Position numbers and translations under genes: made by a program. A model generated the notes under the pieces. That model worked only from the letters and a program-made list of their open reading frames with translations, was not told the origin of the DNA and did no database searches. Positions 16,439-24,346 of a stretch of 64,000 nucleotides of DNA are shown here, piece by piece (the stretch's first letter is position 1; each line of letters opens with the position of its first letter). This DNA is from Bdellovibrio sp. CG22_combo_CG10-13_8_21_14_all_39_27 (GTDB lineage: Bacteria; Bdellovibrionota; Bacteriovoracia; Bacteriovoracales; Bacteriovoracaceae): assembly GCA_002786715.1 (NCBI GenBank), contig PCTW01000038.1, forward strand, positions 44,977 to 108,976. The letters are read 5' to 3'.

Positions 16439-16912
16439 CTAGATTTTCGAAGCTAGGTGTTCAAAATACTGTTTCCTAGATGGTGCTAAAAACTTCTTAT
16501 AGTCATCCATTGGAAAAATATAGCTTTTGTCATTATTGCAGTAATAACAACTCAGCATACAGTTAGAAGGTTGATAAATATTTTCAACTGTATCCATTCG
16601 CTCTATTTCAAGTCGATATCCTCTGCGTCCTTGAGCTGTTCTTCCTACGGTTCTAGTTTTTAAAAGATTGGCATCAATTAATTTTCTGATTAAGGAGATG
16701 GGAGTTTCGCAGTAGCAACATTTTCCATCCTGTTTGATAAATTGATCAAGGTACCAGATTGTTAATTCTGTAGCGGTCTGAAAGCCGGAAGGGATTGCTC
16801 CATGTTTGGATTTATTGAAATTAGCCTTAACTCTTAGTAAGTCATCCTGATTAATATCTGATCTGGAATGTATTTTGGAATTAATTAAATCTTCTAATTC
16901 ATTTGCTTTGAT
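16439..16912 (-). CDS. HNH-like endonuclease with apparent ATC start
   Basis: The frame is open for 158 codons on the minus strand but has no ATG, GTG or TTG near its beginning, so usual gene callers would miss it. An ATC at 16912 follows AGGGAGG by 5 bases and gives a protein starting IKANELEDLINSKIHS. It contains CCYCETPI and later MLSCYYCNNDKSYIFPM, a zinc-binding pair of CxxC motifs ending in the Asn/Asp-Lys pattern common in HNH endonucleases. The gene faces the PIN gene tail to tail, 22 bases apart. Either ATC is used as a rare start or the start codon has mutated recently. Bases 16913-17127 upstream hold no gene that I can see. Confidence 0.7.
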   Translation of the reverse strand: MKANELEDLINSKIHSRSDINQDDLLRVKANFNKSKHGAIPSGFQTATELTIWYLDQFIKQDGKCCYCETPISLIRKLIDANLLKTRTVGRTAQGRRGYRLEIERMDTVENIYQPSNCMLSCYYCNNDKSYIFPMDDYKKFLAPSRKQYFEHLASKI

Positions 16913-17127
16913 ATTGTCCTCCCTGACGATATCAAAATCTTAACATCATTTTAGCCTTTCTCCACTGAAGACATATTTGGCCTGTTTCAAAACTCAAATT
17001 TCAAGTTTTTCTCATCTGCAAGATCTAAAAACTGACATCTTTTTAGATTAGGGTTTTATTATAAATAATGTTTCAACATATCTTTCCTAAAGCGGTACTT
17101 GATGACATATGTGCTGGAACTTAACTC

Positions 17128-17289
17128 CTCAAAGTCAGCACCTTCGTGGGCGAGAGCGAATGGAGCACATCACTTTTCCCCGACACCAAACGCGGCGCCT
17201 ACCTCCTGCCCCTTAAAGCGTCTGTCCGAAAAAAAGAAAAGATCCTGGCCGATAAGATGGTGGTGGTGAGGTTGAGGTTGGAGGTTTAA
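17128..17289 (+). pseudogene. 3' fragment of a DUF1905 gene
   Basis: Near-identical to the second half of 6399-6695, from CTCAAAGTCAGCACC through GTCCGAAAAAAAGAAAAG to the terminal TAA. It lacks the first half and has no start. It is visibly richer in G+C than the flanks. Together with the copy at 10786-10939 it marks a place where a DUF1905 segment was inserted or recombined and then eroded. The rest of 16913-17333 is AT-rich and shows no gene. Confidence 0.85.
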
Positions 17290-17333
17290 GAGAGGAATGA
17301 TTTTAAATTCGAGTTTGAAGATCCTTTAATTCC

Positions 17334-17861
17334 TCAATCCATTTTTCTAAGAGAATCCTTTTTTCTCATTTTTTTCATTCTAAACTTAGAGCCACAGTTT
17401 TTATTACAATATACTTGGTTCTTTCTTCCTTGGTAAAACAGGTTGCATGCTTTATTTTTACAGATTTTTAATTTACTAATTTCTCCTGATTTAATAGCTA
17501 TAATAAAGGGATATGTGATTTGATCAAATTGGGTTCCATAACCTGACATATCTAGAACTTCGATTAGTTCTGCCTTCTTGGTCTTTTTATTTAGTAAAAA
17601 TTTATGACTAAATTTTAAATTGGAGCTCAATAAGTTGAGTTCTGCCATAAAGGATTCAGACAACCCTTCATTAATGTAGCTAGTGAGAATTTTAAAGCTA
17701 AAAAACCTTGAATCGTTTTCAAAGCTTCTTGTTAAAATTTGAGAATTCTTACTTTGATGTATCCAATCATTTGCTTCCTTAATTAGAAAATCCAAAAGTC
17801 CCTTCGAATGCAACTTTTTAATTTCACCATCTAAATATTGCCAATAATACTTTTTTGTCAT
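17334..17861 (-). CDS. CGNR zinc-finger protein
   Basis: 175 residues. The C-terminal 45 residues contain CKNKACNLFYQGRKNQVYC followed by NKNCGSKFRMKKMR, which is the CGNR zinc finger (Cys4, then Cys-Gly-x-x-x-Arg-like). CGNR proteins are DNA-binding, often proposed as stress-response regulators. The N-terminal region is helical and unrecognised. It is divergent from a CoiA-like gene, with the direct repeat ACGGGTTT in the shared 119-base gap, so it is the natural candidate for regulating both genes (inference). Confidence 0.82.
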   Translation of the reverse strand: MTKKYYWQYLDGEIKKLHSKGLLDFLIKEANDWIHQSKNSQILTRSFENDSRFFSFKILTSYINEGLSESFMAELNLLSSNLKFSHKFLLNKKTKKAELIEVLDMSGYGTQFDQITYPFIIAIKSGEISKLKICKNKACNLFYQGRKNQVYCNKNCGSKFRMKKMRKKDSLRKMD

Positions 17862-17892
17862 ATCTGCTCAAGTATTCGAAATTATGAATATG

Positions 17893-17938
17893 TTACGGGT
17901 TTATAAGTAAAATACCGTATTGAATCCGTAACGGGTTT
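17893..17938. promoter_or_regulatory. Repeated ACGGGTTT sites between divergent genes
   Basis: TTACGGGTTTATA (17893-17905) and TAACGGGTTTTAT (17929-17941) are direct repeats 36 bases apart; CCGTA (17915 and 17926) adds inverted pairs with them. They lie in the gap between the CGNR gene and the CoiA-like gene, the position expected for an autoregulatory operator. Confidence 0.45.
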
Positions 17939-17951
17939 TATGCTTTTCTTC

Positions 17952-17976
17952 CTTCCAAGTCAATTCGTCTTGGAGG
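17952..17976 (+). promoter_or_regulatory. Hairpin covering the ribosome-binding site of the CoiA-like gene
   Basis: CTTCCAAG (17952-17959) pairs with CTTGGAGG (17969-17976) around a 9-base loop, one pair being G-T. The right arm contains the whole GGAGG that serves the ATG at 17981. If the stem forms in the mRNA, translation would be held low. Confidence 0.55.
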
Positions 17977-17980
17977 ACAC

Positions 17981-18718
17981 ATGCAATATGCATTAGTTAA
18001 TGGGATCAAAAGTGAAGCGAGTCCAAATTTTAAAGGGCTCTGTATTTGTTGCGGAAACGAAATGATTTCTAAATGTGGAAAGAAGATCATTTGGCACTGG
18101 GCCCATAAAACAAAGTGCGAGTGTGACTTGTGGTGGGAAAATGAGACCATTTGGCATAGAGATTGGAAAAGCAAATTTCCTAAAGAGTTTCATGAAATTA
18201 TTAATATAGATGACCTGACAGGTGAAAAGCACATTGCAGACATAAAGCTTAATAATGGTTTGGTAATTGAATTTCAAAATTCTCGCATAAAAGAAGAAGA
18301 AGTCTTATTAAGAAATAATTTTTATAAAAATATTTTATGGGTAGTGAATGGTTTAAGTTTAAGGGAAAGTGATTACAGAGAATTTTGCATTGCTCTAGAT
18401 AAAGGTAATAAAGTAAACAATATCCCACTCACTTATCTCTTTAATTTAAACGATAGTAAAATAGCTATGGATTGGGCTGATTGTAATGCTCCAGTGCTCT
18501 TTGATTTTTCTGAAGAAGATCTCGAGCTTGGGAAAGTACTTTGGTTACTTATTCCTACGGCGAATCAAGATAAAAGAGTAGTAGTTCAGCTCCATTTTGA
18601 TGATATTAAAAATTTGCTTTTTATGGATTTGGACAACAACTATATGTTAATTAGTGCAATAGCCTTAGGTGCAAAAAAATTACTAAATCGATTTATGACA
18701 TGCGAAAAGATTATCTGA
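17981..18718 (+). CDS. CoiA-like putative nuclease
   Basis: 245 residues. The N-terminus has a treble-clef-like CICCGNEMISKCGKKIIWHWAH (Cys/Cys, then His-x-x-His), followed by WHRDWKSKFP and GEKHIADIKLNNGLVIEFQNSRIKEEE, the acidic/Gln core typical of CoiA and related restriction-endonuclease-fold proteins. CoiA proper acts in recombination of incoming DNA in competent Gram-positives; in other bacteria related genes are often orphan nucleases in accessory regions. Start set by GGAGG 5 bases upstream, which lies in a hairpin. It is convergent with 18720-19739, one base apart. Confidence 0.75.
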   Translation: MQYALVNGIKSEASPNFKGLCICCGNEMISKCGKKIIWHWAHKTKCECDLWWENETIWHRDWKSKFPKEFHEIINIDDLTGEKHIADIKLNNGLVIEFQNSRIKEEEVLLRNNFYKNILWVVNGLSLRESDYREFCIALDKGNKVNNIPLTYLFNLNDSKIAMDWADCNAPVLFDFSEEDLELGKVLWLLIPTANQDKRVVVQLHFDDIKNLLFMDLDNNYMLISAIALGAKKLLNRFMTCEKII

Positions 18719-18719
18719 A

Positions 18720-19739
18720 TTAGTCGCCACTAGGGAAAGCTCCAGTCGTTCGACCGCATTTTTGTTTGGCCACCATCATAGCATCTTGTCCATTAGATAA
18801 GTAAGGAAATGATCCTATTTCTTTAAAGTAAGATATTCCATTGTTAACACAAGTTTTAAATTGATCTTTGGATCTATCTTTTTCAACAGGGTTAGATTTC
18901 TTATAATAAAATGAAATTTTGTTCTCATTAAATTGTGATGGCTCGTATTTGTTAAGTTCTTGGTACAATGCGAGATTACCTTCTGCTTCGCTCGCTGGAA
19001 GCCTTTTTAATATTTTTTTAATACCCGTAATTTTAATTTCTCTAATTTCCTTATCATCTTCAGCATTGAATTTTTTTATGTAGTTTAAAAAGCTATCCAC
19101 TTGCAATTTTTCAACTTTATAATTTATGTTTGAAATATATTCTTGTTTATTCTTTTGGAAGTCTTCAGAGTTTATTGATGAATTTCTATTTGCAATGACA
19201 AAAACAAGAAATACTGATGCAAAAACCACTAATCTTGAAAAAGTAAAAATTTTCTTCTGATTCTGTGCTTGAGCAATATAAGTAGGCGCTTGATTAGACT
19301 CAGAATTGATTAAGTTTTCTTGATACTGAACTTTAAAGTTTTGTTCAGGCTCTATATAGTTCTGCTCATTAAAATTATTACTAAAGGCTAAAATACGTAA
19401 TGCATTTATGTCCTCATTATTTGTCGTTTCAATTAAAATTTTCACATTGTTATAAAAAATCCCATAATGTGCCTTTTTACCATTTCCTCCAATTAAAGCT
19501 CCAGTTACCAAGCCAATAGGTCCAAGTAAAATTCCTCCCAATAATCCAGTAGCAGCGGTACCAAAAACTGACTTCGTTTTTTCTTCGTTCATTTCTTGGA
19601 CTTGAATATTTTTAATTGAAATTGAACCAAGAGAACCTAAGATAATTGCAGTTGGCTCTGTAGTGAATAAAGCATATTTGATAACAATATAAGAGTTCAC
19701 TTTCACACGATGGTCATTTGAAGCTAATACTTTTAACAT
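18720..19739 (-). CDS. Membrane protein with glycine-zipper segment
   Basis: 339 residues, third gene of a minus-strand operon after a DUF4268-like gene and an EcsC gene (24 bases from the latter). The N-terminal half contains a beta-rich region, then GTAATGLLGGILLGPIGLVTGALIGG split over residues about 59-84, a Gly-rich hydrophobic segment resembling a glycine zipper, and a second membrane helix FSRLVVFASVFLVFVIAN near 175. The C-terminal part is soluble and charged. No family recognised; the operon context suggests membrane-associated action linked to EcsC. Confidence 0.72.
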   Translation of the reverse strand: MLKVLASNDHRVKVNSYIVIKYALFTTEPTAIILGSLGSISIKNIQVQEMNEEKTKSVFGTAATGLLGGILLGPIGLVTGALIGGNGKKAHYGIFYNNVKILIETTNNEDINALRILAFSNNFNEQNYIEPEQNFKVQYQENLINSESNQAPTYIAQAQNQKKIFTFSRLVVFASVFLVFVIANRNSSINSEDFQKNKQEYISNINYKVEKLQVDSFLNYIKKFNAEDDKEIREIKITGIKKILKRLPASEAEGNLALYQELNKYEPSQFNENKISFYYKKSNPVEKDRSKDQFKTCVNNGISYFKEIGSFPYLSNGQDAMMVAKQKCGRTTGAFPSGD

Positions 19740-19763
19740 TAAACGTTTCCTATCAAATTAAAC

Positions 19764-20615
19764 TTATGCAGTTTTTTTTGTTTGTTGGAATTCATTATAA
19801 ATTTCAGATATGAATTCCTTGCCATAAATCGATTCAAGTTTAAGCATACCAAAGTGATACTTTGCTGCTTGTCCAAAATAGTCGCAAAAGGCAATATTTA
19901 TAGATGCTCCACCAATTGCGCCTACAACTGGAATAGCTTCAGCAACCAGCTTTTCAGTAACGACAATTTCAAAATATGAGGCAATTCGAGCAATAAAATT
20001 GATCAAGGCGGGAGCTGAGCCTTTTTCTATATTTTCCAGAACCACTTTGGCTGAATTCACTGCAATAAATTCTGCAGATGCTTTGATAATGTTTTCTAAA
20101 GCGAGCCTGCTCGTATAGTAAGCACTATCGATTTCATCATCATGCTCACTTTTGCTTCCGAGAGTGAACACATAGAGACACTCTAATGGCATTGTCGGAT
20201 CACTTATTCCGAAACCATATGAATTTGCAATTGAAGAGATATTTCTCATCATAAGGGTAGTGGTTAAAGGTAGATCTATTAGAATGCCAGGACCTCCAAA
20301 GAATCCACAAATACCTCCACTTACTCCTGATAAAGTTCCATGAAGCCATCTTTTATTAGTTGTTTGCTTCAATGATTCTTCAAAGCTAATTTGAGAACTT
20401 TCGCCTAATGTCTTAAGAGCTGTAGCAAGTGAAGCCTTAATGGCCTTATCAATTCCTTTGTCTAAATACTTGGCAACTGACTTTGGCAATGCTTCGTGAG
20501 CGATCTCGATTGGTTTTCCAATTGCATTGGTCATTTTGATGAGAACGGAGTCATTCTCAAAGAAATCTTTTGCATCAGCTATAAATTTCATTTCTGAATC
20601 ATTTAATTTATTCAT
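19764..20615 (-). CDS. EcsC family protein
   Basis: 283 residues matching the EcsC pattern along its length: a helical N-terminus with IGKPIEIAHEALPKSVAKYL, a central Gly-rich hydrophobic block GGICGFFGGPGILIDLPLTT leading to TLMMRNISSIANSYGF, and the C-terminal GAIGGASINIAFCDYFGQAAKYHFG. EcsC proteins are probably membrane-associated and their biochemical role is not settled. It is the middle gene of three (19 bases from the gene before, 24 from the gene after). It is unrelated in position to any ABC transporter, unlike Bacillus ecsC. Confidence 0.85.
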   Translation of the reverse strand: MNKLNDSEMKFIADAKDFFENDSVLIKMTNAIGKPIEIAHEALPKSVAKYLDKGIDKAIKASLATALKTLGESSQISFEESLKQTTNKRWLHGTLSGVSGGICGFFGGPGILIDLPLTTTLMMRNISSIANSYGFGISDPTMPLECLYVFTLGSKSEHDDEIDSAYYTSRLALENIIKASAEFIAVNSAKVVLENIEKGSAPALINFIARIASYFEIVVTEKLVAEAIPVVGAIGGASINIAFCDYFGQAAKYHFGMLKLESIYGKEFISEIYNEFQQTKKTA

Positions 20616-20634
20616 TCACAATCCAAAATTTCTA

Positions 20635-21534
20635 CTACGCAGCCTTCTTTTTATAATCATCATACGCAAGCGCATCCTCAACAGTCTTTGAATTAATCAA
20701 CTTTTCATACTCAGCATAAACTGGTCCTTGAGGGGATTTTGCAGTGTTCTCGCCGAGAGGAATGTGCTTGATCTCTTTTGCTGGCTTCTTGAAAATAACT
20801 TGCCACTTTCCAGAATCCTCAAAAGGAATTATTTCTTTAACTTCAGCGATATGAGTAATAGAGCTAATAGGGGATACTTGATAAGCGGCGATATATTTAA
20901 TTTGAGGGATTCGCTTCTCACTAATTCTAATAGCGTACCAACGATCTTCTCCAAGAAAGACTTCCTTGAATCCTTCTTCTTGGGCGGGGACGATTAATGT
21001 GTCACATTGCTCTCTACGGTTATGACGGGCCAAGCGATTTTCAATGATGACTTTCTTGTTTTCACCAAGCGTCTTCATTTCTTCAGTCGGTTGGCAAATA
21101 ACACTAAAGAATGGGGCTGGCTCTGAATCTCCAATCTTATAAGCTTCTAGTTTAACCAAATAAAAGTATTTATCCGAGATTTCATTAAGCCAGTTAATTG
21201 CGTTGATATGTTCTTGCCTGGGCTCTTTGCAAACCCAAATCGCTATTTTGCAGTCCATATTAGTTAAGTACGTAATTATTTGGCCCAAATGTTTGTGGTC
21301 TGATTGCTCAAGTTGATTTTCAATGATGACACCTTCACCTGACTCAGTTTCTGCCAATATATCAATAGAATATCGACTACCATCTACTTTCCTTTCTTGC
21401 TCAGGCTCAACGAGAATACAATCAATGGCGTCGCTCAGCGCATCGAGGTTGTCGTAAAGCCATGAAGTAAAATCAGTGGCTTCATTTTTCCATATTTCTC
21501 TAAGCTCAACTTTCTTAAGTCGTCCGACGTCCAT
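20635..21534 (-). CDS. DUF4268-like protein with PD-(D/E)XK-type core
   Basis: 299 residues from ATG at 21534, preceded by GGAG; the longer frame starting at TTG 21576 lacks a site. The N-terminal 110 residues show the nuclease-like pattern of DUF4268 relatives: LREIWKNEATDFTSWL, SIDILAE (Asp58), VIIENQLEQSDHKHLGQ (Glu72, Gln74). The C-terminal domain ends GPVYAEYEKLINSKTVEDAL, a tail seen in several defence-associated proteins. It heads an operon with EcsC and a membrane protein and is divergent from the type I restriction-modification operon, so a defence role is plausible but inferred. Confidence 0.75.
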   Translation of the reverse strand: MDVGRLKKVELREIWKNEATDFTSWLYDNLDALSDAIDCILVEPEQERKVDGSRYSIDILAETESGEGVIIENQLEQSDHKHLGQIITYLTNMDCKIAIWVCKEPRQEHINAINWLNEISDKYFYLVKLEAYKIGDSEPAPFFSVICQPTEEMKTLGENKKVIIENRLARHNRREQCDTLIVPAQEEGFKEVFLGEDRWYAIRISEKRIPQIKYIAAYQVSPISSITHIAEVKEIIPFEDSGKWQVIFKKPAKEIKHIPLGENTAKSPQGPVYAEYEKLINSKTVEDALAYDDYKKKAA

Positions 21535-21577
21535 CTCGATCTCCACGGGTGATAGTTTAGGCTTATCGGACCCCAAT

Positions 21578-21598
21578 ACTCGGGCTTTAGTTAAATTT
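21578..21598. promoter_or_regulatory. Shared 21-base upstream motif, copy B
   Basis: Begins ACTCGGGCTTTAGTTAAA; 19 of 21 bases match 10686-10706. It lies about 45 bases before the start of the DUF4268-like gene and 130 bases before the restriction-modification operon, in the gap between the two divergent operons. Confidence 0.45.
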
Positions 21599-21727
21599 GT
21601 TTAGATATGGGTTAAAAAAAACTTTACTCATGAGTGTTTATTATTAGTCATAGCTTGTCTGATGAGATTTTATTGAGCATAATTTTAGGCACTTATATTC
21701 TTTTTTGAAATTATCACGGAGTCGATA

Positions 21728-21922
21728 ATGAATCTGGAAATCACGGATAGATGGCTGTCTGTTCAAGAAATTGCGCAATATTTAGGGATCTCGAAAGAGA
21801 CGATCTATCGTTGGCTTGATTCAAAGAAAATTCCCGCACATAAAATCGGAAGGCAGTGGAAGTTTAAAACCCATGAAGTTGATCAGTGGGTGAAGGCTGG
21901 AGAGGCTGCTTCAGTTGAATAA
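21728..21922 (+). CDS. Excisionase/MerR-like helix-turn-helix protein
   Basis: 64 residues forming one winged-helix domain of the HTH_17 type: WLSVQEIAQYLGISKETIYRWL, then KIPAHKIGRQWKFKTHEVDQWV. Small proteins of this kind often precede hsdM in type I operons, where they may control expression. ACGGAG stands 4 bases before the ATAATG start. It is 21 bases upstream of hsdM and in the same direction. The gap before it (21599-21727) contains AT-rich promoter sequence but no promoter I can define firmly. Confidence 0.85.
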   Translation: MNLEITDRWLSVQEIAQYLGISKETIYRWLDSKKIPAHKIGRQWKFKTHEVDQWVKAGEAASVE

Positions 21923-21943
21923 TTAATTAAAAGGAAAAGCTAA

Positions 21944-24346
21944 ATGGCACTTAAAAAATCAGAACTCTATTCATCTCTTTGGGCAAGCTGCGACAACTTG
22001 CGTGGAGGCATGGATGCAAGTCAATACAAAGACTATGTACTCGTTCTTCTCTTCATTAAATACATCTCAGATAAATATGCTGGGCAGAAATTCTCACCAA
22101 TTACTATTCCTAAGGGAGCAACCTTCAGTGATATGGTCGCACTTAAAGGTAAAACTGATATTGGCGATCAGATCAATAAAAAGATCATCGGCCCTCTCGC
22201 CAAAGAAAATAAACTCTCTGATATGCCAGACTTCGATGACTCAAGTAAGCTTGGCGCAGGTAAAGAGAAAGTTGAACGTCTAACAGACCTCATCGCAATT
22301 TTTGAAAATCCAGCTCTCGATTTCTCAAAGAACCGAGCTGATGGCGATGATATTTTAGGCGATGCCTATGAGTTTCTTATGCGCCACTTCGCTACTGAAA
22401 GTGGAAAGAGTAAAGGCCAGTTCTATACTCCCGCAGAAGTCAGTCGCATTATGGCGCAAATTCTGGGGATTAAAAATGCCAAGGTCAATGCAAACACAAC
22501 TGTCTATGACCCAGCCTGTGGATCGGGGTCACTTTTATTAAAAGTTGGTGACGAAGCGAAGGTGAAGCCTACTCTCTACGGACAAGAAAAAGATTCAGCG
22601 ACTAGTGGTCTTGCTCGGATGAATATGATTCTGCATAACAATCCCACGGCCGATATTAAGCAAGGGAATACGATTTCTGATCCTAAGTTCAAAGATGGTA
22701 ACGATCTCAAGCAATATGATTATGTTGTCGCTAATCCTCCTTTCTCTGATAAAAAATGGAGTACGGGAATTGATCCTGCTAATGATACTTATGGACGTTT
22801 TCAAACCTTCGGAGTCCCTCCAGCCAAACAAGGAGATTATGCTTATCTTCTTCATATCGTGCGTTCTATGAAAAGCACTGGAGCTGGGGCCTGTATTCTC
22901 CCTCACGGAGTTCTTTTTAGAGGAAACGCAGAAGCTGATATTCGTAAAAACCTCATCACAAAAAATGGCTGCTACATTAAAGGCATCATAGGTCTTCCAG
23001 CGAACCTATTTTACGGAACAGGTATTCCCGCTTGCATTATTGTTTTAGATAAAAAAGAAGCCGCTAATCGTAAGGCCATCTTTATGATTGATGCTAGCCA
23101 AGGTTATATGAAGGATGGCCCAAAAAATCGACTTAGAAGCCAAGACATTCATAAAATTGTCGATGCCTTCAATAAAGAGTTTGAGATTCCTAAATTCTCT
23201 CGCATGGTGCCCTTGAGCGAAATTGAGAAGAACGAATACAACCTCAATCTTCCTCGCTACATCGACACACAAGTCGCTGAAGATCAGCAAGACATTGCAG
23301 GACATCTTCTCGGCGGAATACCCAAAGCTGATATTGATGCTCTTTCAAAATACTGGGAAGTTTGTCCAAAGCTTAAAAATTCGCTCTTTAAAGAAATTCG
23401 TAAGGGATATTTTAATGTCACTTTCGAGAAGTCTAAAATTAAAGCAGCAATTTATGAACATCCAGAGTTTAAGACTTTTATCACATCCATGAATCAGCAC
23501 TTTGAGCTGTGGAGAGATAAGGCGACCAAAAATCTAAAGAAGCTTAATGAAGGACTTCATCCTAAAGAAGAAATCAGTAAGCTCTCTGAAGAGTTACTCC
23601 ATCATTATGAAGGTAAGCCTTTGATGGATGCGTATAATATCTATCAGCATATACTAAATTATTGGGCGACCACGATGTCTGATGATCTCTATCTCATTTC
23701 AGCTGAGGGGTGGAAGGCAGAGACGTACCGAGTGATTGAAAAAGATAAGAAAGGAAAAGAAAAAGATAAAGGCTGGACTTGTGATCTTATTCCAAAAGAG
23801 TTGGTCGTAGCGAGATACTTTTCTAAAGAGCAAGAAGAGCTAATTCAAGACAACTCTGAACTTGAAGGAGTATCTGCTCAGATTGCTGAGATGGCGGAAG
23901 AGCATGGTGGAGATGAAGGAGCTTTTAGTAGTTTTGATAAAGTTAATAAGGCTAATGCAGCAGCTGAATTAAAAAAAATATCCAAAGACAAAGAGTCTAA
24001 GGAAGAAGCCAGAATTTTAAAAGAATACATTGATCTTTGTGACAAAGAATCTGAACTGAAAAAGAAAGTCAAAGAGCTAGATACAAAGCTTGATGAGCTA
24101 GCGATGAAGCAATATTCCAAACTGAAGGTTGAAGATATTAAAACGCTGGTGGTGGAAGATAAATGGATGGCAAGTCTAGCTAAAGATGCTCATGGAGAGT
24201 TAGATCGCATCAGCCAGTCACTCACTTCAAGAATAAAAGATCTTGCTGAAAGATATGAATTGGCGTTGCCAGAACTCATCAAGGAAGTTTCAGCATTTGA
24301 ATCAAAGGTGAATAAGCATCTTGAGCAGATGGGGTTTGTCTTATGA
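21944..24346 (+). CDS. hsdM: Type I restriction-modification DNA methyltransferase subunit M
   Basis: 800 residues. The N-terminal HsdM helical domain (SSLWASCDNLRGGMDASQYK) is followed by the N6-adenine methyltransferase domain: SAM motif I VYDPACGSGSLLL near residue 190 and catalytic motif IV NPPFSD near 264. The C-terminal third is a long helical, charged extension ending in a coiled coil (SKDKESKEEARILKEYIDL), making it longer than the usual 500-residue HsdM. It methylates adenines in the site chosen by HsdS. Its stop overlaps the next start by 4 bases. AAAAGGAAAAGC supplies the ribosome-binding site. Confidence 0.95.
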   Translation: MALKKSELYSSLWASCDNLRGGMDASQYKDYVLVLLFIKYISDKYAGQKFSPITIPKGATFSDMVALKGKTDIGDQINKKIIGPLAKENKLSDMPDFDDSSKLGAGKEKVERLTDLIAIFENPALDFSKNRADGDDILGDAYEFLMRHFATESGKSKGQFYTPAEVSRIMAQILGIKNAKVNANTTVYDPACGSGSLLLKVGDEAKVKPTLYGQEKDSATSGLARMNMILHNNPTADIKQGNTISDPKFKDGNDLKQYDYVVANPPFSDKKWSTGIDPANDTYGRFQTFGVPPAKQGDYAYLLHIVRSMKSTGAGACILPHGVLFRGNAEADIRKNLITKNGCYIKGIIGLPANLFYGTGIPACIIVLDKKEAANRKAIFMIDASQGYMKDGPKNRLRSQDIHKIVDAFNKEFEIPKFSRMVPLSEIEKNEYNLNLPRYIDTQVAEDQQDIAGHLLGGIPKADIDALSKYWEVCPKLKNSLFKEIRKGYFNVTFEKSKIKAAIYEHPEFKTFITSMNQHFELWRDKATKNLKKLNEGLHPKEEISKLSEELLHHYEGKPLMDAYNIYQHILNYWATTMSDDLYLISAEGWKAETYRVIEKDKKGKEKDKGWTCDLIPKELVVARYFSKEQEELIQDNSELEGVSAQIAEMAEEHGGDEGAFSSFDKVNKANAAAELKKISKDKESKEEARILKEYIDLCDKESELKKKVKELDTKLDELAMKQYSKLKVEDIKTLVVEDKWMASLAKDAHGELDRISQSLTSRIKDLAERYELALPELIKEVSAFESKVNKHLEQMGFVL

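Noticed and set aside
21535-21576. Upstream TTG start for the DUF4268-like gene
   Set aside because: No ribosome-binding site; ATG 21534 is preceded by GGAG and starts at the conserved region.
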